The notes below the pieces were generated by a model, which was not told the origin of the DNA, did no database searches, and was given only the letters and a program-made list of their open reading frames with translations. Of a stretch of 18,291 nt of DNA, positions 1-7,665 are shown in pieces. The DNA is from JBOHER01 sp050701115 (lineage in GTDB: Bacteria; Actinomycetota; Actinomycetes; Mycobacteriales; Pseudonocardiaceae): positions 1 through 18,291 of the forward strand of contig JBOHER010000146.1 in the NCBI GenBank assembly GCA_050701115.1, read 5' to 3'. Each line of letters opens with the position of its first letter. Position 1 is the stretch's first letter. A program made the position numbers and the translations under genes.

Positions 1-144
1 GTCCGGATCGTTCAACTCGTCCGGGGTGACCAGCCAGGGCCCGGTCGGGCTGAACCCGGGAAACGACTTCGCCAGGCTGAACTGTGGCACCGGTCCGGCG
101 AGTTGCAGCCGCCGTTCGGAGATGTCCACGTTTGCCAGCTTCAT
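1..144 (-). CDS. Fumarylacetoacetate hydrolase (FAH) family protein, N-terminal fragment
   Basis: Only the first 48 codons are in the window; the gene runs off the left edge. The start at 144 is chosen because GAGGAG lies a few bases upstream. The visible N-terminus has the stretch AKSFPGFSPTGPWLVTPDEL, which is typical of the start of the FAH catalytic domain in actinobacterial 2-hydroxyhepta-2,4-diene-1,7-dioate isomerase / acylpyruvase-type enzymes. These metal-dependent cytosolic enzymes hydrolyse or isomerise 2-oxo-acid intermediates of aromatic catabolism. The Mg-binding Glu/Asp residues would be downstream and cannot be seen. It diverges from the GntR regulator at 276, a likely controller. 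Together with the MDMPI-like protein at 3192 it hints at ring-cleavage chemistry, but that is inference. Confidence 0.72.
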   Translation of the reverse strand, partial: MKLANVDISERRLQLAGPVPQFSLAKSFPGFSPTGPWLVTPDELNDPD

Positions 145-194
145 CGGGTGCTCCTCGCATCTCCGGGCTCCGGCAGGTTCCGGAGCGATGTCTC

Positions 195-270
195 ATTGAT
201 ACGCGGATCACATTCTATTTGTCAACACACTTTGGAAAGTTGCTACAAAGTTCCATAACTTGGTAGTCTC
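195..270. promoter_or_regulatory. Divergent promoter/operator region between FAH gene and GntR gene
   Basis: The roughly 130-base space between the divergent genes is markedly AT-rich around 205-262 compared with its surroundings. It holds the inverted repeat ACTTTG (229-234) / CAAAGT (246-251), and the related half-sites GGAAAGTTG and CAAAGTTCC overlap it. This is the expected place for autoregulation by the GntR/FCD protein starting at 276. Operator identity is inference. Confidence 0.4.
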
Positions 271-275
271 GTGTC

Positions 276-992
276 ATGGCTCGATCGACACACGGCACCC
301 GTGCTCATGACACCTACGAAGGCATCCGTGCCGACATCCTCGCCGGGCGCCTTGCACCAGGAGAGCGGCTGAAGTTCCCCGAACTCTGCCGGCGTTACGG
401 CGTCGGCGTCGGGGTCGTACGCGAGGCGCTCACCCGGCTGGTCGAACAGGATCTGATCCGGTCGCAGCCCCATCTGGGATTCCAGGTGGTGCCGCTGTCC
501 GCTGACGACCTCACCGAACTGACCGCGGCCAGGGTCGAAATCGAAGGCTTGGTGTTCCGGCACTCGATCGAGGAAGGCGACGTGGCGTGGGAATCCGACC
601 TGGTCGCCAAGCACCACACCCTCGAGCGAACGCAGCAGTACGACGCGTCCGACCCCACGCGCGTCAGCGACGCCTGGTCAGCGGCACATACGGCATTCCA
701 CAACGCCCTACTCAACGGCTGCCGTAACACCCGGCTGCGCTGCGTGGCCATCTCGATGCGTGACGCCGCCGAGCTCTACCGCGCATGGTCCCAACAACCC
801 GAGCGCGAATCCCACCGGGATGTCGTCGGCGAGCACCGCAACCTCATGGAACTCGCTCTCGCCCGCGATATCGATGCGGCGGTGAACGCGCTCGCCGACC
901 ACATCACCCGCACCACCGATGTGCTCCTCCGCCGCCCCGCTCCAGGCCTATCCGACCTGATCGCCAGCCCAGCCGAGGAACCCGTCGCATGA
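276..992 (+). CDS. GntR-family transcriptional regulator, FCD (FadR-type) subfamily
   Basis: A 238-residue cytosolic regulator. Residues about 10-75 form the winged helix-turn-helix: YEGIRADILAGRLAPGERL, then a recognition region ending in VVREALTRLVEQDLI. Residues about 80-220 form the all-helical FCD effector domain, with candidate metal/ligand histidines at H142 (AHTAFH), H187 (EHRNLME) and H209 (ADHI). Length is normal for the family (220-250 residues). It is divergent from the FAH-family gene and probably represses it until a carboxylic-acid effector binds; this is the usual logic for FCD regulators. Its TGA stop overlaps an ATG (ATGA, 989-992) that opens a truncated NmrA-like gene. The recognition helix reads GVGVGVVRE where SRTPVRE is usual, so its operator may be atypical. 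Confidence 0.88.
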   Translation: MARSTHGTRAHDTYEGIRADILAGRLAPGERLKFPELCRRYGVGVGVVREALTRLVEQDLIRSQPHLGFQVVPLSADDLTELTAARVEIEGLVFRHSIEEGDVAWESDLVAKHHTLERTQQYDASDPTRVSDAWSAAHTAFHNALLNGCRNTRLRCVAISMRDAAELYRAWSQQPERESHRDVVGEHRNLMELALARDIDAAVNALADHITRTTDVLLRRPAPGLSDLIASPAEEPVA

Positions 993-1099
993 CGGTGCTC
1001 GGCTCGACCGGCAATCTGGGCCCGCACGTTGTGGGGTCATTGGTGGCGAGTGGTGTCGCGATCCGGGTGTTGGCACGACACCCGGATCGGGCGCGTGCG
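989..1099 (+). pseudogene. Truncated NmrA/SDR-type NAD(P)-binding protein (N-terminal stub)
   Basis: The reading frame starts at the ATGA overlap with the upstream GntR gene. It encodes MTVLGSTGNLGPHVV and then VRVLARHPDRARA-like sequence, which is the first beta-alpha-beta unit of an NmrA-type Rossmann fold: glycine-rich G-S-T-G-x-L-G followed by the R-x-P-x-R-A cofactor-side motif. Resemblance stops near 1097, exactly where the convergent GntR gene ends (TGA complement at 1100-1102). The open frame then continues antisense to that gene to 1186 with no family resemblance. Full-length NmrA proteins have about 250-300 residues, so this is a remnant. The abrupt end marks a likely recombination or deletion junction at the left border of the catabolic operon. 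Confidence 0.7.
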
Positions 1100-1783
1100 T
1101 CAGCTGGCTTCGGGCGTCGACTCGTCAATGTCGTCCTCGAGCGGCTCGCGCTCCATAGGACGAAGCGAGCGCCGACCCGCCCGTAGGTGAGCCCGCATGA
1201 TGCCTTCCGCCCAGTCCCCGTCGCCGACCTCCAGTGCTTCCAGAAGCTCGCGGTGCTGCGCGAAGGCGCGTTCGAGGTCCGCATCGGTGTGATAGTGGAA
1301 CGCCTCGCGAACCAGCGGCATGCCGATCAATACCGGCAGGAAACTGAGCAGCTGCCTGTTTCCCGTTGCCAGATGGATCGACGTGTGGAAGTCGACGCAG
1401 AGCTGACTGAGCCTGTCCGGGTCGCGTGGGGATTCTTGCGCGAGCAGCTGGTCCATTTCGTCGCACATCGCGTACAAGGCCGGGAAGTCGACGGCGGACG
1501 GGGACTGCGCGGCCTTCCGCGCGCCGTAGCCCTCCAACATCACCCGCAGGTCGAAGATATCGTCCAGGTCCTTGGCGGTCCAGCCGACGACGACGGCGCC
1601 GCGGTTGCGCAAGATCTTCACAAAGCCTTCGGACTGCAAGCGGTTGAGGGCCTCGCGAACAGGAGTTCGGCTGACCCCGACAGTGGCGGCAACATCCCCC
1701 TCGCGGAGCCAGCTCCCCGGCGGGTATTGGCCGGTCGCGATGCCACGCTGCAGGGCCTCGTACGCCACCGTTGTCGCCGACAT
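1100..1783 (-). CDS. GntR-family transcriptional regulator, FCD subfamily (regulator of the adjacent operon)
   Basis: A 227-residue protein. The start at 1783 is preferred over upstream in-frame candidates because AGGGAGG sits just upstream of this ATG. The winged helix-turn-helix spans residues about 3-68, with the canonical VSRTPVREALNRLQSEGFV. The FCD domain spans about 70-208, with candidate metal ligands D131/H133 (VDFHTSIH), H177 (AQHRELLEAL) and H199 (RAHLRAG). It is transcribed away from the large catabolic operon at 2174-8565. The 11-mer ATTGCATACGA is present both in its own leader and just before the operon, so it probably represses both; effectors of such regulators are usually pathway acids or CoA esters. 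The acidic C-terminal tail (EPLEDDIDE) is unremarkable. Confidence 0.88.
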   Translation of the reverse strand: MSATTVAYEALQRGIATGQYPPGSWLREGDVAATVGVSRTPVREALNRLQSEGFVKILRNRGAVVVGWTAKDLDDIFDLRVMLEGYGARKAAQSPSAVDFPALYAMCDEMDQLLAQESPRDPDRLSQLCVDFHTSIHLATGNRQLLSFLPVLIGMPLVREAFHYHTDADLERAFAQHRELLEALEVGDGDWAEGIMRAHLRAGRRSLRPMEREPLEDDIDESTPEAS

Positions 1784-1882
1784 CCAGGCCTCCCTGTCAT
1801 TGTTCGCGTGCCGGTCCACCTGCATCACGATGGTAGCGAGCCGCAGGTTCACCACCCACGGCTGGCGCGTCCGACGGATAGT

Positions 1883-1893
1883 ATTGCATACGA
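1883..1893. promoter_or_regulatory. Candidate GntR/FCD operator, copy 1
   Basis: ATTGCATACGA, an imperfect palindrome fitting ATnGnATnCnAT. FCD-type GntR proteins commonly bind this kind of ATnGTATACnAT site (family knowledge). It lies about 100 bases upstream of the GntR start at 1783. The identical 11-mer recurs at 2147-2157. Confidence 0.5.
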
Positions 1894-2146
1894 CATTGCC
1901 TAGAATCTCTTCTTCGCCTCGCCGAGGCGACGGGTCAAACGACAGCCGATTCCGGGCGATCTCGGAGTACTTCACGACAGGGTAGATCCGTGTGTCGCGA
2001 ACGCGCTATAACGGTGAGGTGGCCAGCGAGAACAAGCTTTTGCGCCGAGCCTGCGCGGCTACCGGGCTCCAGGACTCAAGCAGAGCCTGACCGGTTGTTC
2101 ACTCTTGACTTCTCGCACGACCAGGCGTCTACTGAGATAGAGCACG

Positions 2147-2157
2147 ATTGCATACGA
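2147..2157. promoter_or_regulatory. Candidate GntR/FCD operator, copy 2
   Basis: Second copy of ATTGCATACGA (extended here to ATTGCATACGAT, 8 of 12 positions palindromic), 17 bases before the GTG start of the first operon gene. A possible -35 element TTGACT lies at 2105-2110, with only a weak -10 candidate near 2130-2139. The site would therefore overlap the transcription start, a position suited to repression. Confidence 0.5.
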
Positions 2158-2173
2158 TCCTCGAGGAAATCCG

Positions 2174-3160
2174 GTGGCAGTCTCAGTACAGATCTCCGGC
2201 CACGTGGAGGAGCTGGCGCGAGCGTGGTTCGCCGCGCACGACGCCAATGACACGGCCGCGCTGGCCGAGGTGCTGCACCCGGAGGTCGAGGTGCACTCGC
2301 TGTTCCGACCGGAACCCGCGCAGGGAAGGGACAGCGCAATCGCCCACTTCGCCGGGACGATGGGCGCCTTCCCTGACCTCAAACTCGAGATCGTTGCGGC
2401 CGCGGCCTGCGAGGCGGCCGCGACGTATCTGGCCGAGGTCGACTTCGTCGGCCACTTCTCCGGCACCTGGACGCGAACAGGTCGCGTAGTCGCCGGGACG
2501 GGCCGCCCGTTCCGCGTGCGCGGCGCCGCGCTGCTCGGAATCCGCGACGCCCGGATCCGGGTCGTTCGCACGCTCTTCGACCGCGACGACTGGTTGGTCC
2601 AAATAGGACTGTCCGCCGCTCGGCTGGAAGAACAACCAACAACCACTCAGGAGACTGACATGACCAAGATCAACTATGCGGGGTTGAACCACCTCGCGCT
2701 GGTGACCAACGACATGGACAAGACGGTGCGGTTCTACCGCGACGTACTGGGCATGCCGCTGGTCGGCACCACCGGAAACCGCGACGAGAACTATCCGCAC
2801 CGGCATTACTTCCTGAGCCTGGGGCGCGGGGCATCGATCGCGTTCTTCGAGTGGAAGGGCATCGAACTCCCACCACGCAAGGATTCCGGCATCCCCGCCT
2901 CCGGCATCCAGTTCGACCACGTGTCGGTCAGCGTGGAATCCGACGACGATCTGGCCGAACTCGGCAAGCGGTTGGTTGCCGCGGGCTACGACGCCAGCGA
3001 CGTCGTCGACCACGGGCTGGTCCGCTCGCTGTACTGCACCGACCCGAACGGGATCTCCATCGAGTTCTCGGTACCCGTCGTCGATCTGGACGCCGAACCC
3101 TACTTCGACGACGCCGACCCGGTTCCCGCCGCCAGGGAAACCCAGCCGCAGGCCGGCTGA
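2174..3160 (+). CDS. NTF2/SnoaL-like domain fused to VOC (glyoxalase/dioxygenase-fold) protein
   Basis: One uninterrupted frame of 328 residues from a GTG start preceded by GAGGAA. Residues about 8-148 form a SnoaL/NTF2-like domain (VEELARAWFAAHDANDTAAL, then HPEVEVHS). Residues about 165-302 form a vicinal-oxygen-chelate domain (LNHLALVTNDMDKTVRFYRD, VLGMPLVG, FDHVSVSV, DPNGISIEFS). The likely 2-His-1-Glu metal site is H173, H249 and E297. An internal ATG at 2660 (M163), preceded by CAGGAGACTGAC, has its own good ribosome-binding site, so the VOC protein may also be made alone (166 residues). The linker LEEQPTTTQETD reads like an untranslated spacer that lost its stop codon. The VOC part could be an extradiol-type dioxygenase, isomerase or thiol-adduct enzyme; the reaction is not determinable. 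First gene of the operon. Confidence 0.8.
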   Translation: MAVSVQISGHVEELARAWFAAHDANDTAALAEVLHPEVEVHSLFRPEPAQGRDSAIAHFAGTMGAFPDLKLEIVAAAACEAAATYLAEVDFVGHFSGTWTRTGRVVAGTGRPFRVRGAALLGIRDARIRVVRTLFDRDDWLVQIGLSAARLEEQPTTTQETDMTKINYAGLNHLALVTNDMDKTVRFYRDVLGMPLVGTTGNRDENYPHRHYFLSLGRGASIAFFEWKGIELPPRKDSGIPASGIQFDHVSVSVESDDDLAELGKRLVAAGYDASDVVDHGLVRSLYCTDPNGISIEFSVPVVDLDAEPYFDDADPVPAARETQPQAG

Positions 3161-3191
3161 CCACACCACCACCATCCGAAAGGACAGCACC

Positions 3192-4037
3192 GTGACTACG
3201 ACAACACCCTCGGCGCGGGTCGACATCAGCCAGTTCTCCGGCAAAGAGACTTTGATGCGGCTTCTGCGTCAGGAGTACGGACACACCCTCGAGATGCTGG
3301 TGGCCGCCGGCGAGGAGGACCTGGGCAAGCAGACCCCGTGCGAAGCGTGGCGGGTTCGCGACCTCGCCGGCCATCTCGTCGATGTCGCGTTCTCCTACAA
3401 CGGGTACTTCCGCCAGCAGCGCAACGGCTATCCGCAGGCGGAACCGCTGGGCATGCGGGTATACGCCAGGGCCCTCGAGAAGTCCGCTCTCCTCTACCTG
3501 GGCAGCGGCAAGTGGGAGCTCCTCTCGCGGATGGACTCGCAGGTCGACACCCTGTTCCGCACCTTCGACGCGCTCACCGAGCAGGAATGGGCCGGCCTGC
3601 TCATCCCGCACAAGTACGTCGGGCCGGTACCGGCGTTCATGATGGCGACGTTCCAGCTCATGGACTACTCCGTGCACAACTGGGACTTCGAGATGGCGCT
3701 CGGGCATGAGGCCCGGGTGGACGACGAATCCGCGGAGACCTTGGTGCCCTACATGTTCGGGCTCTGGCAGCTGTGCTTCGAACCCGAGCGCGCCGGCGAC
3801 GCGAGCATGACCGTCGGCGTGGAGATCACCTCGGGCCCGCAGCCGGACCACTGGACGGTGACCATCGAGAACGGCACGTTTGCCTACGTGCCGGGCAAAG
3901 CGCTGGAACCCGGCGCGACGTTCCGCTTCGCGGCCCGCGACTTCTGCCTCGACGCCTACCAGCGCGAGCAGCGCGGCGAAGCGCACGGCGATCCGGCCGT
4001 GATCGAGAAGTTCCGCAGCCTCTTCTTCACGGTATGA
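3192..4037 (+). CDS. Mycothiol-dependent maleylpyruvate isomerase-like (DinB/MDMPI) protein with SCP2-like C-terminus
   Basis: 281 residues from GTG 3192, chosen because AAAGGAC precedes it; the frame is open further upstream, but that part overlaps the VOC gene. The N-terminal DinB/MDMPI four-helix domain (about 20-175) has TPCEAWRVRDLAGHLVD and the second motif MDYSVHNWDFEMAL. By comparison with characterised MDMPI, which uses His-Glu-His, the candidate metal site is H61, D158 and H162, with Asp in place of Glu. Residues about 205-281 form an SCP2-like lipid/acyl-binding module ending in FRFAARDFCLDAYQREQ. Relatives perform mycothiol-dependent isomerisation or detoxification in the cytosol, but most are uncharacterised. 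Its stop overlaps the ligase start (ATGA), so the two are co-translated. Confidence 0.82.
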   Translation: MTTTTPSARVDISQFSGKETLMRLLRQEYGHTLEMLVAAGEEDLGKQTPCEAWRVRDLAGHLVDVAFSYNGYFRQQRNGYPQAEPLGMRVYARALEKSALLYLGSGKWELLSRMDSQVDTLFRTFDALTEQEWAGLLIPHKYVGPVPAFMMATFQLMDYSVHNWDFEMALGHEARVDDESAETLVPYMFGLWQLCFEPERAGDASMTVGVEITSGPQPDHWTVTIENGTFAYVPGKALEPGATFRFAARDFCLDAYQREQRGEAHGDPAVIEKFRSLFFTV

Positions 4038-5557
4038 GCACCGCAAACGGCACGCATTCGCCGACTCTCGCCGAGTTCCTGCGCCTGGGCGCACAACGGT
4101 GGCCGGACCAACCCTGGTGCCGCACACCGGCAGGTGAGAGCAGCAGGCGTGAAGCGGTCGAGGCCGGCCTGCGGGTGGCCGCCGGCCTGGCGCGGCGCGA
4201 CGTGCGCCCGGGTGAGCACGTCATCGTCGTCCTGCCGAACTCGCTCGATTTCGTGCACGCCTTCTTCGGGTCGGTCTTCGCCCGCGCCGTCACGGTTGCG
4301 GTCAACCCGAGAGCGGCCGGTACCGAGCTCCCGGCAGTCGAACAGGAGATCCGGCCGAAGGTGATCATCGCCGCGGATGGCGCCCGAGACCTGCCAGCCG
4401 AGGCCGACATCGTCGCTCTGGCGGACCTGCTGGCGGAGGACCCGCTCGACTGGTCCGCGGTTGGTGGGGCGGCGCCGGAGGATCCGGTGAGCTTCATCCA
4501 GAGTTCCGGTAGCACCGGAAGGCCCAAGTTCGTCATCGAAACCAACCGGATGTACACGATGGCGGCGGAAGGCTACCCATTCTGGCTGGGCCTCGACGCC
4601 GACGACGTGCTGCTGACCACGCTGCCGCTCTCGCACCTCAACGCCCAGGTGTACTCGCTGCTCGGGTCCTTCGGCTGCGGTGCGCAACTGGCGCTGCTGC
4701 CGCGATTCTCGGCCTCGACCTTCTGGGACTACGTCGAGCGGTACGGGGCGACGCAGTTCAACGCGATCGGCGCCATGGTCGAGGCGCTGATGAGCCGGGA
4801 ACGCACCGCTGCGGAGGTGCGCAACAAGGTCAGGATCTGCTACTCCGCACCCGCCCCGCCCACGGATCGGCACCGGGAGATCGAGGACCGGTTCGGGCTC
4901 CGGCTGGTGATCGGCTACGCGCTGTCGGAGAGTCCCTACGGGCTCATCGTGCCGGTCGACGAGCCGGTGGTCCCCGAGTCGATGGGCGTGCCACGCCAGC
5001 ATCCCGTGCTCGGGACGGTGAACCAGGCGCGGCTCGTCGACGCGGCAGGCGACGTGGTCGGCGACGGGGTTCGGGGCGAGCTCGAACTGCGCAACCCGGC
5101 CATCAGCCCCGGCTACTTCGGCAATGCCGAGGAGTCGGCGCGCATCCTCCATGACGATTGGCTACGCACCGGCGACCTGGCCATCCGGGACGCCGAAGGG
5201 CATTACCATTTCGCCGGCCGGGTGAAGGAAATGATCCGGCACAAGGGCGAGAACCTCTCGCCGGTGGAAGTGGAGAACGTGCTCGAGGCCCATCCCGGGG
5301 TCACCGCATCGGCGGTCATCGGGGTGCCCTCGCCGATGAGCGAGGAGGACGTCAAGGCCTTCGTCGTGCTCGCCGCCGATGCCGACGTCACTGCGGAGGA
5401 TCTCGGTAGGTGGTGCGCCGACCGGCTCCCGCCGTACAAGGCACCCCGCTACATCGAGCTCGTGGACCGTTTGCCGCTGACCGAGACGCAGAAGGTCGCC
5501 AAGAAGCAACTTCCCCGGGAACGCACGGAAAACGAGACGGATCTGGTAAGCCGATGA
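4034..5557 (+). CDS. AMP-binding acyl-CoA ligase (CaiC/fatty-acid-CoA-ligase-like)
   Basis: 507 residues, starting at the ATGA overlap with the preceding gene. The ANL-superfamily core motifs are present in order: P-loop A3 SSGSTGRPKF (about 157-166), A5 GYALSES (294-300), A7 RTGDL (378-382), A8 hinge GRVKEMIRHKGENLSPVEVE (395-414), and the A10 lysine in LTETQKVAKK (K487). It activates a carboxylic acid with ATP and CoA via an acyl-adenylate, in the cytosol. The specificity region is not close to a type I can name; overall shape resembles crotonobetaine/carnitine-CoA ligase-like members. As the only activating enzyme in the operon besides the CoA-transferase, it probably launches the pathway. 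It ends with another ATGA overlap into the citryl-CoA-lyase-like gene. Confidence 0.92.
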   Translation: MSTANGTHSPTLAEFLRLGAQRWPDQPWCRTPAGESSRREAVEAGLRVAAGLARRDVRPGEHVIVVLPNSLDFVHAFFGSVFARAVTVAVNPRAAGTELPAVEQEIRPKVIIAADGARDLPAEADIVALADLLAEDPLDWSAVGGAAPEDPVSFIQSSGSTGRPKFVIETNRMYTMAAEGYPFWLGLDADDVLLTTLPLSHLNAQVYSLLGSFGCGAQLALLPRFSASTFWDYVERYGATQFNAIGAMVEALMSRERTAAEVRNKVRICYSAPAPPTDRHREIEDRFGLRLVIGYALSESPYGLIVPVDEPVVPESMGVPRQHPVLGTVNQARLVDAAGDVVGDGVRGELELRNPAISPGYFGNAEESARILHDDWLRTGDLAIRDAEGHYHFAGRVKEMIRHKGENLSPVEVENVLEAHPGVTASAVIGVPSPMSEEDVKAFVVLAADADVTAEDLGRWCADRLPPYKAPRYIELVDRLPLTETQKVAKKQLPRERTENETDLVSR

Positions 5558-6420
5558 GCATCTTCGACAACGACGGGCTGCCCCCGATGACTACCTCGAT
5601 CGGCCACTCCACCGCCGACGACATCTGGGTGCAGGGCTACAACCTCGCCGACGAGCTGATGGGCGAGGTCGATTTCGGCAGCGTCTTCTTCCTGCTGGTG
5701 GCCGGCAGGCTGCCCAGCGAGGGTGAGGCGAGGATCTTCAACGCGGTACTCGTCGCGCTGGCCGACCACGGACTCACCCCGACCGCGCTGGCCGCCCGGC
5801 TCACCTACCTTGGAGCACCGGACGCCATCCAGGGCGCGATCGCCGCCGGGATACTCGGCGCGGGGTCGGTCTTCCTCGGCGTGTTCGAGGACGCGGGGCG
5901 GATGCTGCAGGACGCCGCTCCCCAACCGGACGCCGATGATGCCGAGATGGAGCGGCTCGCGAAGGATCTGGTGCAGGGCTACCGCGACCGGGGCGTGCGG
6001 ATTCCCGGCATCGGGCATCCGTTCCACAAGAACGGCGACCCCAGGACGACGCGGCTGCTGAAACTGGCCGAGGAACACGACCTCGTCGGCCCGCACACCC
6101 GGCTGATGTTGCGTGTGCAGACCATGGCGAAGTCGCCGTCCGGGAAAGCCTTGCCGCTCAACGCCGCGGGCGCCTCCGGCGCGGTGTTGTCGGACCTCGG
6201 TCTCGACGCTGCCGTGCTGCGCGGAATCGCCGTGGTGTCCCGCGCGGCAGGCATCGTCGGCCACCTGGCCGAAGAACAACGGGCACCGCTGGGCAAAACC
6301 CTGTGGTACCTCGCCGAACGCGAAGCGACGTACAAACCGCCGATAGCCCAGGCACCCGGGGCCCGAGCTTCGCTGCGGCGCCGGACGGCCGAGCTGCAGG
6401 CGCGGATCGACGAGGAATGA
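5554..6420 (+). CDS. Citryl-CoA lyase-like protein of the citrate synthase superfamily
   Basis: 288 residues, the short form of the citrate synthase fold that is related to the C-terminal lyase part of ATP-citrate lyase and to bacterial citryl-CoA lyases. The first catalytic-His region is ADHGLTPTALAARLTYLGAP (H72), and the second is RIPGIGHPFHKNGDPRTTR (H155). Where the family has a catalytic Asp in an N-V-D-G motif, this protein reads LPLNAAGASGAVLSDLG (Ala at 205, aligned by eye). The expected reaction is reversible cleavage of a 3-hydroxy-3-carboxyacyl-CoA to acetyl-CoA and an oxoacid. The Asp change makes the exact chemistry uncertain. It starts within an ATGA overlap with the ligase and is followed after 6 bases by the CoA-transferase. 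Confidence 0.8.
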   Translation: MSIFDNDGLPPMTTSIGHSTADDIWVQGYNLADELMGEVDFGSVFFLLVAGRLPSEGEARIFNAVLVALADHGLTPTALAARLTYLGAPDAIQGAIAAGILGAGSVFLGVFEDAGRMLQDAAPQPDADDAEMERLAKDLVQGYRDRGVRIPGIGHPFHKNGDPRTTRLLKLAEEHDLVGPHTRLMLRVQTMAKSPSGKALPLNAAGASGAVLSDLGLDAAVLRGIAVVSRAAGIVGHLAEEQRAPLGKTLWYLAEREATYKPPIAQAPGARASLRRRTAELQARIDEE

Positions 6421-6426
6421 GGAGAC

Positions 6427-7653
6427 ATGCCGAACCCTGAATCGACCACAGAAACCGACCGCGGCGGTCCGCTGTCGGGGGTGCGAGTGATCGAGAGCGG
6501 ATCGCTGATCGCCGGGCCGTTCTGTGGCCAGCTGCTCGGTGACTTCGGTGCCGAGGTGATCAAGGTCGAGGATCCGGCGGGCGGCGATCCCATGCGGGGA
6601 TGGGGGACCCAGAAACCGCAAGGACTGTCGTTGTCGTGGCCGATCATCGCCAGGAATAAGAAGTCGGTGACCTGCAACCTCCGCACACCCGAAGGTCAGG
6701 AATTGATGCGGGGCTTGGTGGCCGAGGCCGACGTGCTCGTGGAGAACTTCCGACCGGGCACGCTGGAGCGCTGGGGGCTCGGATACGACGAACTGAGCCG
6801 CATCAACCCGCGGCTCGTGCTGGTGCGGGTCACCGGATACGGGCAGAGCGGCCCGTACTCCGGACGCGCCGGATTCGGATCCATCGGCGAGGCGATGGGC
6901 GGCGTCCGCTACCTCACCGGCGAACCCGACCGGCCGCCGAGCCGAGCAGGCATCTCCCTGGGCGACTCACTCGCAGGCACCTTCGCCGCGCTCGGAGTTG
7001 TGATGGCGCTGTTCGCGCGGCAATCGACCGGCCGGGGTCAGGTCGTCGACTCAGCGATCTACGAGGCCGTGCTCGCCCTGATGGAATCCCTGCTTCCCGA
7101 GTGGCAGGTGGCCGGTGTCCGCCGTGGAAGGACCGGATCGGTGCTCCCCGGGGTCGCGCCCAGCAACGTCTACCCGACCTCCGACGGCGCGGAAGTTCTC
7201 ATCGCAGCCAACCGGGACACCGTGTTCGTCCGGCTCTGCAAGGTCATGGGCACACCCGAACTGCTCGACGACCCGCGCTTCGCCACTCATCACGCACGCG
7301 GCGAAAACCTGGAACCGCTCGACGACCTCGTCGGGGCCTGGACGAAGGGACTACCCGCCAACGAGATCCTTGAACGGCTGCACGACGCAGGGGTGCCGGC
7401 CGGGCTGACCTACACGGCCGAGGACATGCTCACCGATCCACACTTTGCGGCCCGCGAGGCCATCGTGCGGCTGATGCACGACCGGCTCGGCGAATTCCCG
7501 ATGCAGAACGTCGTGCCCAAGCTGTCCGGAACGCCGGGCCGGATCAACTGGATGGGGCCCGAACTCGGCCAGCACAACGACGAAATCTACCGGCAACTGC
7601 TCGGGATCGAGGCAGGGCGCCTCCACCAACTGCGGCGCGACCAGGTGATCTGA
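6427..7653 (+). CDS. CaiB/BaiF-type (family III) CoA-transferase
   Basis: 408 residues, start ATG preceded by GAGGAGAC. Family III signature at the N-terminus: GPLSGVRVIESGSLIAGPF then LLGDFGAEVIKVEDP (about 14-50). The catalytic aspartate, which forms aspartyl-CoA anhydrides in formyl-CoA transferase, is most likely D180 in RAGISLGDSLAG. Also visible are VLVENFRPGTLERWGLGYDE (103-122) and VTGYGQSGPYSGRAGF (135-150). Length is typical (about 400). It moves CoA between carboxylates in the cytosol, here probably loading the pathway acid from a product CoA ester so that ATP need not be spent each turn. It lies between two retro-aldol lyase genes, which supports a role in the acyl-CoA cleavage steps. 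Confidence 0.93.
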   Translation: MPNPESTTETDRGGPLSGVRVIESGSLIAGPFCGQLLGDFGAEVIKVEDPAGGDPMRGWGTQKPQGLSLSWPIIARNKKSVTCNLRTPEGQELMRGLVAEADVLVENFRPGTLERWGLGYDELSRINPRLVLVRVTGYGQSGPYSGRAGFGSIGEAMGGVRYLTGEPDRPPSRAGISLGDSLAGTFAALGVVMALFARQSTGRGQVVDSAIYEAVLALMESLLPEWQVAGVRRGRTGSVLPGVAPSNVYPTSDGAEVLIAANRDTVFVRLCKVMGTPELLDDPRFATHHARGENLEPLDDLVGAWTKGLPANEILERLHDAGVPAGLTYTAEDMLTDPHFAAREAIVRLMHDRLGEFPMQNVVPKLSGTPGRINWMGPELGQHNDEIYRQLLGIEAGRLHQLRRDQVI

Positions 7654-7665
7654 AGTGCTTGTCCG

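Noticed and set aside
1784..1975. N-terminal extension of the second GntR regulator up to 1975
   Set aside because: It would swallow the candidate operator at 1883-1893 and lacks a ribosome-binding site, whereas ATG 1783 has AGGGAGG.
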